Positions 9,365-18,111 are shown, counted from the first letter of the stretch. The stretch: DNA of 64,000 nt from Flavobacterium hydrophilum (GCF_003202405.1 NZ_QJHL01000001.1:1922001-1986000), one strand, 5' to 3'. The notes: generated by a model not told the origin, from the letters alone. Program-made: numbers and translations.

Positions 9365-10267
9365 ATGAAAACAAATTTTAAATTGCTCATTTTATGTTCT
9401 ATTCTTTCTTTTACTGCATGCGAAAACAGCGATACACCAGTTGCAGAAAACGAAACTGCTATTGATAATCAAGAAACTATACCAACAAGTACTTCTCTTA
9501 CTGCTAAAACCACTACAGTCACAACCGAAGCAGCATTAAGGTCAGCCATTTCATCTGCAGTTGCAGGTGATATTATAAAAATTAGCGGTACAATAAACCT
9601 GACGCAAACATTAGAACTTGCAAAAAGCGGAACCTCGAGTTCAAAAATAAGTTTTACAGGAGGTGTTTTAAACTGTTCAGGCCAGCCATCAGGCAGCTGG
9701 GGTGTAAAAGTAAACGGAAGCTATTGGAACATCACAAACATGACAATTAAAAATGCAAAAGACTGCGGTTTGGTTTTTCAAAGCGGCGGTTACAATTATG
9801 TATATAATGTGAGTACTTTAGCTAATGGTGATTCGGGCCTGCAAATTTATAACGGAGGTCACGATAACTATATTCTTTCCTGCAAATCGAATGACAATTA
9901 CGATGCTGCAAATGCAGGAGAAAACGCTGACGGTTTTGCCTGTAAGTTATCTGCAGGAAAAAATAATGTATTTGAAAATTGTACAGCGAATCATAATTCT
10001 GATGACGGATGGGACTTGTACGGACAGCCTTATACAGTAACCATAAAAGGATGTACAGCAAGCAATAACGGTTTTGGGACTAATGGAGACGGGAACGGAT
10101 TCAAATTAGGCAGTGCAGGGCAAAACGTCGCTCACACAGTAACCAATAATACCGCAACAAATAATCTTGCCTGGGGTTATGATGGCAATGGTAATACCGG
10201 ACACATTACGATTACTGGCAGCGGAGGTTCCGGAAATAAAAAAGGATTATTTACACGTCTTTATTAA
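9365..10267 (+). CDS. PL9-like pectate lyase, right-handed beta-helix lipoprotein
   Basis: A 300-residue predicted lipoprotein with lipobox LSFTAC (Cys19), so anchored at the cell envelope. After a Thr/Ser-rich linker (about 25-50), residues 55-300 form a right-handed parallel beta-helix with N-rich turns. The segment ENADGFACKL near residue 185 and the NSDDGWDLY near 215 match the Ca-binding aspartates and catalytic lysine region of polysaccharide lyase family 9. Cleavage of polygalacturonate by beta-elimination is therefore likely. It is short for PL9, because the family usually carries a longer helix. No SusC/D pair lies beside it. Confidence 0.75.
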   Translation: MKTNFKLLILCSILSFTACENSDTPVAENETAIDNQETIPTSTSLTAKTTTVTTEAALRSAISSAVAGDIIKISGTINLTQTLELAKSGTSSSKISFTGGVLNCSGQPSGSWGVKVNGSYWNITNMTIKNAKDCGLVFQSGGYNYVYNVSTLANGDSGLQIYNGGHDNYILSCKSNDNYDAANAGENADGFACKLSAGKNNVFENCTANHNSDDGWDLYGQPYTVTIKGCTASNNGFGTNGDGNGFKLGSAGQNVAHTVTNNTATNNLAWGYDGNGNTGHITITGSGGSGNKKGLFTRLY

Positions 10268-10287
10268 TGTTAATTAACAAATATTAC

Positions 10288-10320
10288 AAGGCTGTCATTA
10301 AATTGACAGCCTTTTTTATT
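10288..10320 (+). terminator. Terminator of the pectate lyase gene
   Basis: Perfect 10-bp stem AAGGCTGTCA/TGACAGCCTT with a 6-base loop followed by TTTTATTT, 20 bases after the stop codon. Confidence 0.85.
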
Positions 10321-10365
10321 TATAATCAACACTTTAGCATACAAAAACTACAAAACACGTTAAAT

Positions 10366-10401
10366 AACTATTTTTATAGTTGCATAACTAAAAAAATAGT
10401 T
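10366..10401. promoter_or_regulatory. Twin BlaI-type operators AACTA-N6-TAGTT
   Basis: Two 16-bp palindromes of identical layout, 10366-10381 and 10386-10401, 20 bp centre to centre. They sit in the -33 to -7 spacer of the promoter driving the BlaI/M56 operon. BlaI/MecI repressors bind short AT-rich palindromes as dimers, usually autoregulating, so these are the likely sites for the two near-identical BlaI proteins encoded downstream. Confidence 0.7.
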
Positions 10402-10402
10402 G

Positions 10403-10410
10403 TAGGTTTG
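10403..10410 (+). promoter_or_regulatory. Promoter -7 box of the BlaI/M56 operon
   Basis: TAGGTTTG matches TAnnTTTG. A TTG at 10380-10382 lies 20 bases upstream as a possible -33 element, inside the operator pair. Expected start of transcription is about 10416, 12 bases ahead of the first ATG. Confidence 0.7.
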
Positions 10411-10427
10411 ATTTAAATTTAAAATAC

Positions 10428-10796
10428 ATGCAAAAGTTAACTAATAAGGAAGAAGAAATTATGCATATTTTATGGAAGCTCAAAAAAGCATTCGTAAAAG
10501 AAGTACAGGCAGAAATTATTGAAGACCAGCCTCATTATAACACTCTTTCAACTATTATTCGAAATCTGGAAGAAAAAGGATTTGTCGGACATAATGCTTT
10601 TGGAAATACCCATCAATATTATCCAATAATAAGTTTAGAAGCTTACAGCAAAAAATATATGAAAACTGCAATTGATAATTATTTCAACAGTTCTTATAAA
10701 AATATGGTTTCATTTTTTGCTAAAGAAGAAAAAATATCTGCGGCCGAGTTACGTGAAATCTTAGCCATGATCGAATCGCAACAAGAAGAAAAATAA
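10428..10796 (+). CDS. BlaI/MecI/CopY family repressor, copy 1
   Basis: A 122-residue winged-helix DNA-binding protein. The N-terminal domain (about 1-75) has the family pattern KEEEIMHILWKL and YNTLSTIIRNLEEKGFV, the recognition helix region. The C-terminal half supplies dimerisation and the scissile region. It is followed after 7 bases by an M56 BlaR1-like sensor, the standard pair in which the sensor protease triggers loss of the repressor. The first 115 residues differ from copy 2 at one position only (Ile31 versus Thr31), so both must read the same operators. Twin palindromes lie directly upstream. Confidence 0.92.
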   Translation: MQKLTNKEEEIMHILWKLKKAFVKEVQAEIIEDQPHYNTLSTIIRNLEEKGFVGHNAFGNTHQYYPIISLEAYSKKYMKTAIDNYFNSSYKNMVSFFAKEEKISAAELREILAMIESQQEEK

Positions 10797-10803
10797 ATTA
10801 TTT

Positions 10804-12570
10804 ATGGAGGCACTTTTTATTTATATTGCAAAATCATCCGGGTTAGTTGTATTGTTTTATTGTGCTTACTATTTTTTGTTGCGCAAAGAAACATTTTTCA
10901 ATAGCAACAGATGGTTTTTATTAGCAGGATTAATTACTTCGATAGCATTGCCTTTTTTTGTTTACACAAAAATTATCTGGGTAGACCCTGCTCCAATGAC
11001 AAATTTAAATCTGTCTCAGCTCAATATCCCTCAAACAATTGAAAAAACATCTTTTGAAATAAACTGGAATTATGTTTTTTTAATCATTTACAGTATTGGT
11101 TTTATCGCCTTGCTTATGAAATTTGCAATGGATTTTTACAGCTTACATGTTATTTTAAAAGGAAAAAAAATAAAGCATCAGGCAGACTATAAATTTATCG
11201 ATGTATCTGAAAACATTCCTCCTTTTTCTTATTTTCAAAATATAGTATACAACTCATCAATGTATACGGAATCAGAATTAGAAAATATTCTTGAGCATGA
11301 AAAAGTGCATAGTGACCAAAATCACACTATTGATGTTCTGATCTCCAGATTCTTTTGTCTGATATTTTGGTTCAACCCAATACTATGGCTTTATAAAAAA
11401 GCAATTGTTCAAAATCTTGAATTTATTGCCGACAAAGAAGCTGCGAAAAAAATTTCAGACAAAAGAGCTTATCAATATACTCTTTTAAAAATAACAACAC
11501 ATGAAAATTGTGTTGCAATCACCAATCATTTTTATCAATCATTAATCAAAAAACGAATTGTCATGTTAAACAAAAATCAATCAAAAAAAAGGAATTCATG
11601 GAAATACTATGTTGTAATTCCGGCACTTGCAGTATTTGTACTTTTATTTCAAGTTGAAATCGTCGCGCAAGAAAAAGCCTCAGGCATTATCGAGAAAATA
11701 AATTCGGATGAAGTTGAGTCAGTAGATGTATTTACAATAGATAAAAATACCACAGATGAAGAAATAGAACAAAGAGTAAAAACATTGAAAGAAAAATTTA
11801 ATATCTCTACCGCCATATCTAAATTAAAAAGAAACGCCAACAATGAGATTACTTCTGTTAACATTGATCTAAAAAATGAAAAAGGAGCTAAAAAAATTAA
11901 AAAATCGGTAACATCAACAGGAATTGAAAAAATTGGAATCATTGTTATTAAAGATAAAAACGGAACCATTTCTTTTAATTTTACGGATACACAACCTACT
12001 GTAATTGGCTATAAAACAGAAGCCAAAGACGTTTTAATAAAAGTTAAGGATACTCAAATTTCTAATACCAACAATGATGCTAAAACTAATTCTGATACTG
12101 ATAAAAACATTAGTACTAATGTTAATACTAATACTACTGTAAATACAGAGAAAAATACAATAAGAATTGTATCTGCTACTGATGCAAAACCAATAATTAT
12201 TGTTAATGGTGTTCAAACAAATTCAGAAATGAATATTAATGACGTCCCAAATAATGAAATTGCAAGCATTAATGTAATAAAAGGTAAACCTGCTGAAGAC
12301 AAATACGGAACAATCGGAAAAAATGGTATCATAGAAATTACCACAAAACACTCAACAGAAAATCCTACAGTCATTTTATCTGATAAAATAAATATCAGAA
12401 GTTCTGAAAAACCATTAATTATAATAGATGGAAAAATTACAAATAAAAGTACAGATGATTTGGATCCACAAAATATTGAACAAATAAACGTATTGAAAGA
12501 CCCGACAGCTATAACTAAATATGGTGAAAAAGGAAAAAATGGTGTAATTCTAATCACCACCAAAAAATAA
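10804..12570 (+). CDS. M56 family BlaR1-like sensor metallopeptidase with two SusC-plug-like repeats, copy 1
   Basis: A 588-residue integral membrane zinc protease. Residues 1-125 hold three or so membrane helices, the HEKVH zinc motif (EHEKVHSDQ) lies near residue 164, and the third ligand region EFIADKEA follows near 205. A further membrane helix at about 268-285 leads to a periplasmic C-terminal region. That region ends in two repeats with the SusC/TonB-receptor plug signature: KPIIIVNG...INVIKG...KYG..GKNGIIEITTK and KPLIIIDG...INVLKD...KYG.KGKNGVILITTK. The protease part resembles copy 2 closely and the tail does not. It likely senses an envelope signal and inactivates BlaI; the ligand is unknown. 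Confidence 0.88.
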   Translation: MEALFIYIAKSSGLVVLFYCAYYFLLRKETFFNSNRWFLLAGLITSIALPFFVYTKIIWVDPAPMTNLNLSQLNIPQTIEKTSFEINWNYVFLIIYSIGFIALLMKFAMDFYSLHVILKGKKIKHQADYKFIDVSENIPPFSYFQNIVYNSSMYTESELENILEHEKVHSDQNHTIDVLISRFFCLIFWFNPILWLYKKAIVQNLEFIADKEAAKKISDKRAYQYTLLKITTHENCVAITNHFYQSLIKKRIVMLNKNQSKKRNSWKYYVVIPALAVFVLLFQVEIVAQEKASGIIEKINSDEVESVDVFTIDKNTTDEEIEQRVKTLKEKFNISTAISKLKRNANNEITSVNIDLKNEKGAKKIKKSVTSTGIEKIGIIVIKDKNGTISFNFTDTQPTVIGYKTEAKDVLIKVKDTQISNTNNDAKTNSDTDKNISTNVNTNTTVNTEKNTIRIVSATDAKPIIIVNGVQTNSEMNINDVPNNEIASINVIKGKPAEDKYGTIGKNGIIEITTKHSTENPTVILSDKINIRSSEKPLIIIDGKITNKSTDDLDPQNIEQINVLKDPTAITKYGEKGKNGVILITTKK

Positions 12571-12603
12571 TTTCGAATAAATTATAAAATTAACAAGCAA
12601 GAC

Positions 12604-12978
12604 ATGCAGAAGCTAACAAACAAAGAAGAAGAAATAATGCACATTTTATGGAAGCTTAAAAAAGCTTTTGTAAAAGAAGTTCAGGCAGAAATTACTGAAG
12701 ACCAGCCTCATTACAATACACTTTCTACAATTATTCGAAATCTGGAAGAAAAAGGATTTGTGGGACACAATGCTTTTGGAAATACGCATCAATATTATCC
12801 AATTATAAGTTTAGAAGCGTATAGTAAAAAATACATGAAAACTGCAATTGATAATTATTTCAATAGTTCTTATAAAAATATGGTTTCGTTTTTTGCTAAA
12901 GAAGAAAAAATTTCTGCGGCCGAATTACGTGAAATCTTAGCTATGATTGAGAATCAAACAGAAGAAGAAAAAAAATAA
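12604..12978 (+). CDS. BlaI/MecI/CopY family repressor, copy 2
   Basis: A 124-residue paralogue of the gene at 10428. The proteins are almost identical over the first 115 residues while the DNA differs at many synonymous positions. That indicates an old duplication under strong protein-level selection. It starts 33 bases after copy 1 of the M56 gene with no promoter or operator of its own, so the four genes appear to form one operon. It presumably binds the AACTA-N6-TAGTT sites at 10366-10401 as homo- or heterodimer. Confidence 0.92.
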   Translation: MQKLTNKEEEIMHILWKLKKAFVKEVQAEITEDQPHYNTLSTIIRNLEEKGFVGHNAFGNTHQYYPIISLEAYSKKYMKTAIDNYFNSSYKNMVSFFAKEEKISAAELREILAMIENQTEEEKK

Positions 12979-12984
12979 TATCTT

Positions 12985-14709
12985 ATGGAAGCACTTTTCA
13001 TTTATATCGCAAAATCATCCGGGCTAATCCTATTGTTTTATTGTGCCTATTATTTTTTATTGCGTAAAGAAACTTTTTTTAACAGTAACAGATGGTTTTT
13101 ACTGACTGGTTTAGTTACGTCACTAATTCTTCCTTTTCTGGTTTATACAAAAATTGTCTGGATTGATCCTGTTCCGGTTTCAACTGTTAGTTATCCACAA
13201 AATTTTATATCTCAAGCTGTTGAGCAAGAATCATTTGAAATCAATTGGAATTATATAGTGCTTTCCATTTACTGTATTGGATTTATTGCACTTATAATAA
13301 AATTTGCTACTGATTTTTATAGCTTAAATTCAGTTCTAAAAGGAAAAAAAATACAACAGCAAGCTGATTTTAAATTTATTGACGTATCTGAAAATATTGC
13401 TCCGTTCTCCTATTTTGATTATATCGTATACAACTCATCAATGTATACAGAAGCAGAATTAGAAAATATTATTGAGCATGAAAAAGTGCACAGCGATCAA
13501 AATCACACTATCGACGTACTTATTTCAAGAGTATTTTGCGTATTATTTTGGTTCAACCCAATTATTTGGCTGTATAAAAAAGCCATTCTGCAGAATCTTG
13601 AATTCATTGCCGATAATGAAGCTACTAAAAAAATATCAGACAAAAAAGCCTATCAATACACGCTTTTAAAAATAACAACACATGAAAGCTGTGTTGCAAT
13701 CACCAATCATTTTTATCAATCATTAATCAAAAAACGAATTGTCATGTTAAACAAAAATCAATCAAAAAAGAGAAATTATTGGAAGTATTACGCTATACTT
13801 CCAGCACTTGTAGCTTTTGCGCTTTTATTTCAAATAAAAACTATTGCGCAGGAAAAAAAGGAAAATCATAAGGTTTCAGAAAAAAATCAATCTGTAGATG
13901 TTTACAAAATTAAAAACACAACTACAGATCAGGAATTAAAGATGATGACTGAAAAGTTAAAACAAAATCACAATGTTGATATTGAAATTTCCGAAATAAA
14001 AAGAAACTCAGATAATCAATTAACTGCGATTAAAGTTGATATTGAAAAAGGCACAGGAAGAGATCAGACTATTCAAATTGAAGGAGACGAGGCTATTAAA
14101 AGCTGTGGAATTATTATTACAACAGAAAACGGGACTAAAAAAATTAATTTAGTTACCGATGGTGGAATGGACAAACCACTAGTTGTTGGAGACAACCTTA
14201 TCTTAAATGAAAAAAATCCTGTCAAGATAAGTACAATTTCGACTATAACACCTCCTGTTCCTCCTACTCCGCCTTCATTTCCAACGGGACCAATGCCACA
14301 GGCTCCTACACCAGATATGTCAAAAATGCCAAAACCACCAGTTCCTCCCGCAAATCCAAAAGATAAAGTCGCTATGACCAAATTCGAAAAAGAAATGTCT
14401 GAATTTGAGAAAAAAATGGAATCATTTGAACCCGATATGTCGGCTTATGAAAAACAAGTTGAGGAAATCATGTCTAAACGCGAAGCTATTTTTGAAAAAG
14501 AAATGGAAAAATATGAAATCGCAATGGAAAAATTCAACGCTGACATGGAGAAATTTACTGAAGAGATTGAAATAAAATACGGTAAAGATTCCAAACAGTA
14601 CGAAATAAATATGAAGCAATTTGAAAAAGACATGAAAGTATTCGAGAAAAACATGAAACTTCATGAAAAAGAAATGAAAAAAATGGAGAAAGAAAGTCAA
14701 AAATCGTAA
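12985..14709 (+). CDS. M56 family BlaR1-like sensor metallopeptidase with Pro-rich and charged C-terminal tail, copy 2
   Basis: A 574-residue paralogue of the gene at 10804, aligned through the membrane helices, the HEKVH zinc motif near residue 164 and the last membrane helix near 270-285. From about residue 410 it is quite different: a proline-rich linker (PPVPPTPPSFPTGP) is followed by about 120 residues of FEKEM-type charged repeats that should form a long helix or coiled coil in the periplasm. Loss of the plug-like repeats suggests it listens to a different signal. An 80-base stretch (13690-13769) is identical to copy 1. A strong terminator follows. Confidence 0.88.
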   Translation: MEALFIYIAKSSGLILLFYCAYYFLLRKETFFNSNRWFLLTGLVTSLILPFLVYTKIVWIDPVPVSTVSYPQNFISQAVEQESFEINWNYIVLSIYCIGFIALIIKFATDFYSLNSVLKGKKIQQQADFKFIDVSENIAPFSYFDYIVYNSSMYTEAELENIIEHEKVHSDQNHTIDVLISRVFCVLFWFNPIIWLYKKAILQNLEFIADNEATKKISDKKAYQYTLLKITTHESCVAITNHFYQSLIKKRIVMLNKNQSKKRNYWKYYAILPALVAFALLFQIKTIAQEKKENHKVSEKNQSVDVYKIKNTTTDQELKMMTEKLKQNHNVDIEISEIKRNSDNQLTAIKVDIEKGTGRDQTIQIEGDEAIKSCGIIITTENGTKKINLVTDGGMDKPLVVGDNLILNEKNPVKISTISTITPPVPPTPPSFPTGPMPQAPTPDMSKMPKPPVPPANPKDKVAMTKFEKEMSEFEKKMESFEPDMSAYEKQVEEIMSKREAIFEKEMEKYEIAMEKFNADMEKFTEEIEIKYGKDSKQYEINMKQFEKDMKVFEKNMKLHEKEMKKMEKESQKS

Positions 14710-14730
14710 ACTATCTTATCCTAAAAGCAG

Positions 14731-14763
14731 AAAAGACTTTGCCGTTAAGCAAAGTCTTTTTTT
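14731..14763 (+). terminator. Terminator of the BlaI/M56 operon
   Basis: Stem AAAAGACTTTGC/GCAAAGTCTTTT with a 6-base loop followed by TTT, 22 bases after the operon's last stop codon. The TTTG at 14738-14741 within the stem could double as the -33 element of the next small gene. Confidence 0.85.
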
Positions 14764-14764
14764 A

Positions 14765-14772
14765 TATCTTTG
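14765..14772 (+). promoter_or_regulatory. Promoter -7 box of the 46-residue gene
   Basis: TATCTTTG matches TAnnTTTG, with TTTG 23 bases upstream. Transcription would begin about 11 bases before the ATG at 14789. Confidence 0.5.
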
Positions 14773-14788
14773 ATAAAATTTAAATTTT

Positions 14789-14929
14789 ATGTATAAAATC
14801 TTAGCCAAAATAAATAAAATCCTTTTACCAAGTTTTACGAAACAAGGTTTAGATATCGCAAAAGCAAAAAAATGGCAAATGGCAATTATTGGCTATCGGG
14901 CTTATGTAACAAAACGAGCTTTAGATTAA
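14789..14929 (+). CDS. Small conserved flavobacterial protein, 46 residues
   Basis: ATG-initiated frame of 46 codons beginning MYKILAKINKILLPSF and ending in Y-V-T-K-R-A-L-D. It is basic, with no signal peptide. It resembles short proteins that I recall being widely, and probably wrongly, labelled SsrA-binding protein in flavobacterial genomes; true SmpB is about 150 residues and is not this. It has its own -7 box just upstream and ends one base before the convergent DinB stop, which supports it as a real gene. Function unknown. Confidence 0.65.
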   Translation: MYKILAKINKILLPSFTKQGLDIAKAKKWQMAIIGYRAYVTKRALD

Positions 14930-14930
14930 T

Positions 14931-15449
14931 TTACAAATATCTTTCAGAAATCACCTTTAAATGATGATTTTGGTGTCCTGTAATAATGTAACCAATTGCT
15001 CTCACCGAAATACTATTGTCTGAACTTGTCCCCAAAAACAAAAGCTGATCTTCATTAAGACTTTCAAAAAAACTAATTGTTGCTTTTCTGACATTTTCAT
15101 ATTCTTCCAATAAACTCTCTATTGAACGTATATTACCAAATGCTAAAGGAACATAATCATCTTGTTCAAATCCCGGTAAAGGCGTTTTATCTCCTCTACT
15201 GATTCTCAATCCACGATATGTAAAAATTCTTTCTGTATCGATGATATGAAGCAAAATATCTTTAATGGTCCATTTTCCTTCCTCATAACGATATTCTAAT
15301 TTTTCAGCCGGTATATTTTTTACAAAATTAACCAGCTGAGACAAACCTTCTTTTAAACCGTCTAATAATGTTTTATTAGAATCAAAGGCATTTATGTAAG
15401 TTGTCTGATAAAGAGAATATTCGTTTGTTGATAAATCTGAAACTAACAT
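14931..15449 (-). CDS. DinB family protein
   Basis: A 172-residue four-helix-bundle protein of the DinB/DUF664 fold. Three likely metal-binding histidines are visible: IKDILLHIIDTE near residue 68 and GHQNHHLKV near residues 156-162. Family members are metal-dependent and several are thiol transferases, but many are uncharacterised. The gene lies 12 bases downstream of ppc on the same strand and could be cotranscribed with it. Confidence 0.85.
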   Translation of the reverse strand: MLVSDLSTNEYSLYQTTYINAFDSNKTLLDGLKEGLSQLVNFVKNIPAEKLEYRYEEGKWTIKDILLHIIDTERIFTYRGLRISRGDKTPLPGFEQDDYVPLAFGNIRSIESLLEEYENVRKATISFFESLNEDQLLFLGTSSDNSISVRAIGYIITGHQNHHLKVISERYL

Positions 15450-15461
15450 AATAAATTAGGT

Positions 15462-18047
15462 TTAGGCAGAGTTTCTACTTGCATTAGTATTTCCGAACAA
15501 TGAACGGGTAACAATTTTCTCGTAAACTTTAATCAGATCCTGATCGATTTCTTTTTCCTTATTCAATTCATTAATTCTCAATAAAGCATATTGCTGTATT
15601 GTCAACAATGGCAATACAATACGCTCTCTTATCTGAATTGAAGCTTTACCATCAGGATAATTTTCCATTAGCGTTTTATGACCCGCAATTTTAAGTAAAA
15701 GACGTTCTGTTTCTAAAAACTCATCGTAAATAATTTGCCAGAATTCCCCAAACTCAGGATCTTTTCTCATGTAAGCTGTTAATGGCAAAAATGATTTTGC
15801 TAATGACATCATACTATTTTCTAAAAGTGTTTTAAAGAATAAAGAACTATGATACAAGTCGCTAATTTTACCCCATTGGTTAGTATCTTCAAAATGCTTT
15901 AGAGCAGATCCAACTCCGAAAAATCCTGGTACATTTTGCTTCAACTGACTCCATGAACCTACAAATGGAATTGCTCTCAAGTCTGCAAAATCCAATTGTT
16001 CAGATTTGCTTCTTTTTGATGGACGGCTTCCAATATTGGTTTTAGAATAGTATTTTAATGTACTCATCTTTTCTAAATACGGAATAAATTTGGGATGGTT
16101 TTTAAAGCTTAAATACTTATCATACCCTAAACCAGCCAATTGAGTCAAAATAGCTGTTTCTTCAGCGCTTAATTCATTTTTCTCTTTACTAAAAACCTGA
16201 TTAGTTACTCCGGCACTTAATAAATTTTCGATATTGTAGCGGCAAGAATCTAAAGTTCCAAAATTAGAACTAATAGTTTGCCCCTGTACAGTAATCTGAA
16301 TTTCGTTATTCTCAATTTTAGGTCCTAATGACGCATAGAACTTATGTGTTTTTCCACCACCACGTGCAGGAGGCCCACCACGTCCATCAAAGAAAATAGC
16401 TTTTATACCATATTTTCTTGAAATTTGGGTAAGCTCAATTTTGGCCTGATAGATACTCCAGTTTGCCATTAAATAACCACCATCTTTTGTTCCATCTGAG
16501 AAACCAAGCATAATCGTTTGTTTATTGTCACGGGATTTTAAATGTGCTGCATATTCAGGATTTGTATATAATTGTTCCATTATTGAATGTGCATTTTGTA
16601 AATCATCAACTGATTCGAAAAGTGGAATAATATCAACCGTAGGGTTTTCCCAATTATTTAAACGAATCATTGCAAAAGTTTCCATTACATTTAATGCACT
16701 TTCGTTATTACTGATAATATAACGATTTGCACCAAATTCACCATTATTTTCCTGAATCGTTTTGATTGCCTGAACAGATTCTAAAGTCAATTTAGTAATT
16801 TCATTATCAAAATCAGCCGGATTTAAGTCACCTTTCACTTTTGACAAAACAACTAATTTTTCATCTTCAGATAAGTCAAAATAATTATCAGGAAATATTT
16901 TCGAATCTGAATTCAAATAATAATTTACCACATCATGAAAAACAGCATTGTGAATTTTACTGTTTTGACGGATATCTAAGGTAGCAAAATGAAACCCAAA
17001 CAAATTAATTTTAACTAACAAAGCTTCTAATTCATCTAAATATAAAGACTGATGTTTCTCTATAATTATGTTTCTGATTTTATTTAACTGAGTTAATAAT
17101 TCATCTAAAGTAATATAAATTTCACCCTTAGAATAAAAAACAGACCTGTAAAGTTTATATTCAAGTTCAGCAACCAAAGTATCTACACCTGAGAAAGTTA
17201 ACTTTCGTTTTAAATTTCTCATTTCAACATAATAGCATTTCAAAATCGAAGTACGTAAACGCTCAGCAACCTTTAATGTAATATCAGTAGTTACAAATGG
17301 ATTTCCATCACGATCTCCCCCTGGCCAGAAACCCAGTTTAATTAACTGATTTTGGATTGCTGCTCCTTCGAGAATATTTTTCTGCAAATAATGAACTATT
17401 TCACCTGCAGTTTCATAGAATACATTTTCCAAATACCAAATCAAACTTACCGCTTCATCATACGGATTCGGCTTTTCATTTTGTATAAAAGGTGTTTTTC
17501 CTAACTGGGCTAACAACTGTTTGATTTTTAATAAATCATTCTGCCTGATCGCCTCTGTCAAATCATTTATAATCCCAAGAACCGGTCCAGGATAGAACTG
17601 TGTCGGATGCGCAGTCAATACAGTTCTAACGTTGAAATTTTCAAGAAAATCGATTAATTCATCGTCTTTTTCCTTTGCATCTGACTTTTCTTTAATATCA
17701 CGAAGCGAACCGCGTCCTTCCATATTATTTACAACTGGAAAAGCAGCATCTTCAATCGCATCAAATAATACAATTTGACGTTCGATATACTGAATAAAAC
17801 GAAACATTAAGTCAATTTTTTCTGTTTCTGAAGCATTATTTAGAAATTTATTTGAAAAAAAATCAAAAATTTCCTTAGGAGTTTCCTGTTTTTTAAACCC
17901 TGTTTCACAAGTTTCAGTAAACAGAGGAAGCAAAACCCCAGTATTATCAATAGAATCAAAGGGTAATGTTATAAAAACACTATTATAAATATGATATTTA
18001 GAGAGAACATCCTGATTAAAACGCTCTATTTTTGGCAACGTATACAT
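15462..18047 (-). CDS. ppc: Phosphoenolpyruvate carboxylase
   Basis: An 861-residue cytoplasmic enzyme that carboxylates PEP to oxaloacetate, replenishing the TCA cycle. Visible catalytic elements are VLTAHPTQF (catalytic His) near residue 145, GGDRDGNPF near 245, GFSDGTKDGG near 515 and the mobile loop FFDGRGGPPARGGG near 550. The canonical loop is FHGRGGxxGRGGGP, so the His-to-Asp and Gly-to-Ala changes mark a divergent Bacteroidota-type enzyme. The C-terminus ends GNTNASRNSA and fits the position of the conserved RNTG tail. It is about 20 residues shorter than the E. coli enzyme. Confidence 0.92.
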   Translation of the reverse strand: MYTLPKIERFNQDVLSKYHIYNSVFITLPFDSIDNTGVLLPLFTETCETGFKKQETPKEIFDFFSNKFLNNASETEKIDLMFRFIQYIERQIVLFDAIEDAAFPVVNNMEGRGSLRDIKEKSDAKEKDDELIDFLENFNVRTVLTAHPTQFYPGPVLGIINDLTEAIRQNDLLKIKQLLAQLGKTPFIQNEKPNPYDEAVSLIWYLENVFYETAGEIVHYLQKNILEGAAIQNQLIKLGFWPGGDRDGNPFVTTDITLKVAERLRTSILKCYYVEMRNLKRKLTFSGVDTLVAELEYKLYRSVFYSKGEIYITLDELLTQLNKIRNIIIEKHQSLYLDELEALLVKINLFGFHFATLDIRQNSKIHNAVFHDVVNYYLNSDSKIFPDNYFDLSEDEKLVVLSKVKGDLNPADFDNEITKLTLESVQAIKTIQENNGEFGANRYIISNNESALNVMETFAMIRLNNWENPTVDIIPLFESVDDLQNAHSIMEQLYTNPEYAAHLKSRDNKQTIMLGFSDGTKDGGYLMANWSIYQAKIELTQISRKYGIKAIFFDGRGGPPARGGGKTHKFYASLGPKIENNEIQITVQGQTISSNFGTLDSCRYNIENLLSAGVTNQVFSKEKNELSAEETAILTQLAGLGYDKYLSFKNHPKFIPYLEKMSTLKYYSKTNIGSRPSKRSKSEQLDFADLRAIPFVGSWSQLKQNVPGFFGVGSALKHFEDTNQWGKISDLYHSSLFFKTLLENSMMSLAKSFLPLTAYMRKDPEFGEFWQIIYDEFLETERLLLKIAGHKTLMENYPDGKASIQIRERIVLPLLTIQQYALLRINELNKEKEIDQDLIKVYEKIVTRSLFGNTNASRNSA

Positions 18048-18083
18048 AATCCTTTTTGTAAGTTGTAATTGGTTAATTAGTCA

Positions 18084-18111
18084 TAAAAAAACCCCAAGAA
18101 AACTTGAGGTT
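18084..18111 (-). terminator. Terminator of the Lrp/AsnC gene
   Basis: On the minus strand AACCTCAAG-TTTT-CTTGGGGTT followed by seven or so T residues, 30 bases past the stop of the regulator gene. Confidence 0.75.
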
